This document shows, piece by piece, positions 61,118 through 64,000 of a DNA stretch of 64,000 nt. The DNA is from Akkermansia sp. (GTDB lineage Bacteria; Verrucomicrobiota; Verrucomicrobiia; Verrucomicrobiales; Akkermansiaceae). Where the stretch lies: contig NZ_JAJBTT010000024.1 of the NCBI RefSeq assembly GCF_020860705.1, forward strand, positions 1 through 64,000. The letters run 5' to 3'. The notes below the pieces were generated by a model. That model made no database searches. It was not told the origin of the DNA and saw only the letters and a list, made by a program, of their open reading frames with translations. Numbering within the stretch: position 1 is the stretch's first letter; each line of letters opens with the position of its first letter. The position numbers and the translations under genes were made by a program.

Positions 61118-61285
61118 AACGTATCCCCCGGTACATCCAGCTACCCAGTCTGGGAACGAAGGCCTCCCGGCCTTCGTAATTTGGGCTGTCCCACAGAACA
61201 GCGAAAGAGGATTTTCCCTCCTTCCCTTTCCCGCCAGAGTTTGCAAGGGGCGGGAGCCCCTTGCTCCCAGTAACGCGCCCACCAT
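61118..61285. repeat. Intergenic hairpin repeat, copy 1 (168 bp)
   Basis: First of two direct repeats between the FeoB-like gene and the next one. It contains two strong hairpins: ACGAAGGCC-TCCC-GGCCTTCGT (61156-61177) and GCAAGGGGC-GGGA-GCCCCTTGC (61243-61264). It resembles a composite extragenic palindromic element. Confidence 0.85.
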
Positions 61286-61300
61286 TAATCTCCGAAGAAG

Positions 61301-61466
61301 AACGTACCCCCGGTACGTCCAGCCGCCTTAACCTGGGAACGAAGGCCTCCCGGCCTTCGTAATTTGGACGGTTCCTCGGAACAGCGGGAGAGAATTTTCC
61401 TTCCCCCATTTCCCTCCATGGTTTGCAAGGGGCGGGAGCCCCTTGCTCCCAGCAACACGCCACCAT
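61301..61466. repeat. Intergenic hairpin repeat, copy 2 (166 bp)
   Basis: Second copy in the same orientation, 15 bases after copy 1, with the same two hairpins (61339-61360 and 61425-61446) perfectly preserved while the spacer bases differ, as expected if the structures are what is maintained. The rest of the gap (61467-61700) shows no gene. Confidence 0.85.
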
Positions 61467-61702
61467 GGACTTCCGGGTATTTTCCCATGAAGCGCCGCAG
61501 GCCTCTGCGACTTCTGAAAAACAGGCGGCCGAAGGACACTCCTCTTTCTGCCATCAGAAGCTTCTTTCTTTCCATTCCGTTCTCCCACTCACCGCTTTTT
61601 TTCCATTGCAGCAACGGCTTGCAGCGTTCCTGACATTTCAGCTCCGGCTTATACCGGAGGGGCAGGCCTCTTGTTTCCCGCAACAAAGGGTATTCCCGCC
61701 TA

Positions 61703-61736
61703 TAAAAAGAAACCGGAGGGATATTCTCCCTCCGGT
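61703..61736 (-). terminator. Rho-independent terminator of the right-edge gene
   Basis: On the minus strand, ACCGGAGGG and CCCTCCGGT form a perfect 9-bp stem with a 7-base loop, followed by TTCTTTTT. It begins 25 bases after the stop codon. Confidence 0.85.
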
Positions 61737-61760
61737 CCCGGCTACGGCTGGCAAAACCGT

Positions 61761-64000
61761 TTAAATCGTCTTAATCACGGAAGACTCATCGTCCTCCCGA
61801 TCATCACGGGAATCGGCCTTTTTGGTGGGAACAGGCGTCTTTTTAACCTTTTCCAAGGCCTTGTCCACGGCCGTAATTACCTTGTCTTCCCCGGTCTTCT
61901 GGCTGGCCAGATCATTATAAACCTTTTCCTTGGCTTCATAATCAGCCTTGGCGGCGGCATCGTTCGGGTTGGCCTTGAACTTGTCTTCCGCCTTGAACAG
62001 GGCTTCTTCCGCAGCCTGGAACTTGGGCTCCACCTTGTCCCTGTGGTCTTCCGCCGTCTGCTTGATCCGGCCGAGCAAACGAATCACATAGGGCCGGTTG
62101 CTCAGTCTCTTGAAGGCGGAAACCAGGAATTGGCGGCGCTCGCTCGTCTTGGCATCCTCAATCAGGGGCTCAAACAGTTTGAGCGTGGCATTGTCATCAC
62201 GGTCACGGTCCACGGACAACACACGGAGAATGGAGTCATGGGCCTGGGAGCGCACGCGTTCATGCAGGGATTCATCCTTCCACGCCTTGAACAGGTACGG
62301 GACGGCATCATCCGTATTCCAGTCTCCCCAGGCGGTGACGATGGCAAGAGCCTTTTTGGGATCTTCCTTGTAACTCTTTTCCATCATATCCAGCACCTTG
62401 GGATCACCGGTGCGGGCCAGAAGCTTATAGAGAATCTTGACGTTTTCCTCAGGCATGTTCTTCTGGTACTGCAACAGCTTGGAAGACAACGCTACGCGCC
62501 TGGCAGGAGGCGCCTCGTCAATCAGATAACGGGCCGTGCGGAAAGCGGAGGAAACCAGGTCCGCGGAAGCATCCTTCTGCTGGAGAATCTTCATGATATC
62601 GTCCAGGTCATCCAGCTTCAGGGAAAAGCGCATGTACTTGAGCACCACGGCCTGCTTATCCTGAATTTTCTTGTTCTTGCTCTCGCTGATGGAGGAGTAC
62701 AGGTCTTTCAGCAGATCCCGCATGACGGGGCTGGAAGATTTGGCCAGCAGCGTCACCATCATGGAATATTTTTCCTTGCTGTACTTGCCGACGTTCTTCT
62801 TCATATCTTCCACCACCTGGCGGGCGATGTTGTCGTCCATCTGGGCCATGATGGAAACCAGGTGCGCGGCTCCTGGCCAGTTATCCCGGTTTCCCTTGGT
62901 ACCCCTCACATTGGCCAGCAGCAGGGCGGCATCTTCCGCATTGGGCACAACTTTCACGTCCGGAACACGGCCAAGATTCTTGGAATCAAACAGTCGGCTG
63001 CGGCCCAGCTTGCCGCCTTCCATCACCAGCGTATTCAAGCGGGCATTTTCCCCTTCCACCTGGTCTTTCTTGCTGTTGGTGTGCCATGCATAAATCCCCA
63101 CGCCGCCTGCGGCAAGAACCAGAACGCATACCCCGTAAATCACGCCCCTCAGCAGGGATTTGGATTTATCCACGGAGGCGGCCATTTCACGGGCGGTTTC
63201 CGTACCGGCTGGCGGCTGGACGCCCCCTGCGCCCGCAAGCGGAACCCCGGTGGAGGGGGAAACAGCCGCGGCAGGCACGGGCTGGGAAGAAGCAGCGGAC
63301 GCCACGGAAGGAGCCGGAACGCTGCCAAGAGGAGATTTCAGCACTTTCAATTTGGACGCCGGGCTTTCACCAGAGGCGGCGGCAGATGCATCCGCCGCCT
63401 TGGCGGGAGCAGCAGCCGTCTTTAAAACTTTCAGTTTGGGAAGGCCGGCCGTGGGAGCAGGAGAAGGTTCCGGAACTGCCGGTTCAGGCGCCTGACCAGC
63501 GGAGGGGACTACGCCGGCGGCCTGCGCCATGGCAGCGGCCTGGGCGTCTGCAAGAGCCTTCTGGGCTGCCGCCACCTTGGCAAGGGCATCCTGAATCTGA
63601 GCTTCCACTCCGGCATCCGCCTGAGGCTTGGAGGCAGCCTCCTTTTCTTCCTGTTCTGCGGCAAGCCGTACTCTCTCCTCTTCCGCAGCCAGACGTGCCG
63701 CTTCCTTCTCCGCGGCAAGCCGCGCAGCTTCCTGTTCTTCCCTGATTCTGGCCGCTTCCTCTTCAGCGGCTGCTCTGGCCGCCTCTTTTTCCGCAGCAAT
63801 GCGGGCGGCTTCCTGCTCGGCAGCCGCCTTTTCCGCAGCGATCCTGTCCGCTTCCGCCTGCTCTGCGGCACGGCGGGCGGCTTCCTCCTGCTCCTGAACC
63901 AGCTTGGCCTGCAATTCCGGAGTAAGGAAACGCGGCTTGGCTACTTCCACTCCTTCCGCGGCGGGAGAAACAAACTTTACCTTGGGCGTCGCCGCAGGGG
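61761..64000 (-). CDS. Large Ala/Glu-rich single-pass membrane protein, partial
   Basis: The reading frame is open to the right edge of the window, so the N terminus is missing; at least 745 residues are visible. From the visible start: a short VKF-containing piece, a long Ala/Glu/Arg coiled-coil region (repeats of EEAARxAAEKEAAR type, about 130 residues), a Pro/Ala-rich linker with two KLKVLK motifs, a transmembrane helix (GVIYGVCVLVLAAGGVGIYA), and a helical, HEAT/TPR-like region of about 400 residues ending in a charged tail (RDDREDDESSVIKTI). I do not recognise a family. A GTG at 63950 could be a start, but codons before it remain in frame and similar in composition. Confidence 0.75.
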   Translation of the reverse strand, partial: PAATPKVKFVSPAAEGVEVAKPRFLTPELQAKLVQEQEEAARRAAEQAEADRIAAEKAAAEQEAARIAAEKEAARAAAEEEAARIREEQEAARLAAEKEAARLAAEEERVRLAAEQEEKEAASKPQADAGVEAQIQDALAKVAAAQKALADAQAAAMAQAAGVVPSAGQAPEPAVPEPSPAPTAGLPKLKVLKTAAAPAKAADASAAASGESPASKLKVLKSPLGSVPAPSVASAASSQPVPAAAVSPSTGVPLAGAGGVQPPAGTETAREMAASVDKSKSLLRGVIYGVCVLVLAAGGVGIYAWHTNSKKDQVEGENARLNTLVMEGGKLGRSRLFDSKNLGRVPDVKVVPNAEDAALLLANVRGTKGNRDNWPGAAHLVSIMAQMDDNIARQVVEDMKKNVGKYSKEKYSMMVTLLAKSSSPVMRDLLKDLYSSISESKNKKIQDKQAVVLKYMRFSLKLDDLDDIMKILQQKDASADLVSSAFRTARYLIDEAPPARRVALSSKLLQYQKNMPEENVKILYKLLARTGDPKVLDMMEKSYKEDPKKALAIVTAWGDWNTDDAVPYLFKAWKDESLHERVRSQAHDSILRVLSVDRDRDDNATLKLFEPLIEDAKTSERRQFLVSAFKRLSNRPYVIRLLGRIKQTAEDHRDKVEPKFQAAEEALFKAEDKFKANPNDAAAKADYEAKEKVYNDLASQKTGEDKVITAVDKALEKVKKTPVPTKKADSRDDREDDESSVIKTI

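Noticed and set aside
61118-61466. Possible CRISPR array suggested by regularly repeated hairpins
   Set aside because: Only two long units with near-identical spacers; no short repeats with unique spacers and no cas genes.
61285-61686. Frames with repeated peptide pieces (for example ARGSRPLQT) after the FeoB-like gene
   Set aside because: They are translations of the two hairpin repeats, not genes.

Overview
The window looks like chromosomal sequence from a member of Verrucomicrobiota, most likely Akkermansia or a close relative. This is inferred from gene content: a protein of the family shared by Verrucomicrobiota and Planctomycetes, two large membrane Ser/Thr kinases (one fused to PEGA and formylglycine-generating-enzyme-like domains), a short glutamyl-tRNA reductase, secreted sulfatase and serpin genes, and mostly weak Shine-Dalgarno sequences. 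No phage, insertion sequence, CRISPR array or rRNA operon was seen.

Layout. 1-12 kb: Nudix hydrolase, outer-membrane barrel, glycine C-acetyltransferase (kbl), then a kinase / ParA-like ATPase / kinase block followed by a lipoprotein and a secreted protein. 12-18 kb: tRNA-Cys and tRNA-Glu behind one strong promoter, thiS, mutL, an O-antigen-ligase-like protein, a DUF488 protein and a 56-residue basic protein with the best Shine-Dalgarno in the window. 18-23 kb (minus): dksA-like, rpmG, rpsR, folE2, a HemX/CcsA-like gene, hemA, hemC. 23-26 kb: ROK kinase, RNA m5C methyltransferase, phosphodiesterase and Nudix protein, then a 6S RNA with its own promoter and terminator.

27-32 kb: a complete MacA / MacB (split ATPase and permease) / TolC-like export operon. 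It is followed by a low-GC patch with an orphan secreted gene and a two-SH3-domain gene broken by two frameshifts. 33-40 kb (minus): a serine hydrolase and an AcrAB-type RND pump behind a MarR regulator, with the same palindrome in front of marR and of the pump genes. 40-44 kb (minus): trmO and a pyrimidine/purine group (dihydroorotase homologue lacking key active-site residues, pyrB, pyrR, purE).

44-50 kb (minus) is the most unusual part: eight consecutive genes for small secreted proteins of one divergent paralogous family. One copy was broken by a 16-bp tandem duplication and another looks like a mosaic of its two neighbours. I do not recognise the family. 50-54.7 kb (minus): serpin, Verrucomicrobiota/Planctomycetes-type protein, agmatine deiminase and an FAD-dependent oxidoreductase in a tight group. 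54.8-61 kb (plus): a retropepsin-like/PDZ lipoprotein, an AI-2E family membrane protein, a sulfatase, a zinc-ribbon membrane protein and a FeoB membrane domain without its GTPase. Two 166-168-bp hairpin-rich direct repeats follow, then a long Ala/Glu-rich membrane protein that runs off the right edge.
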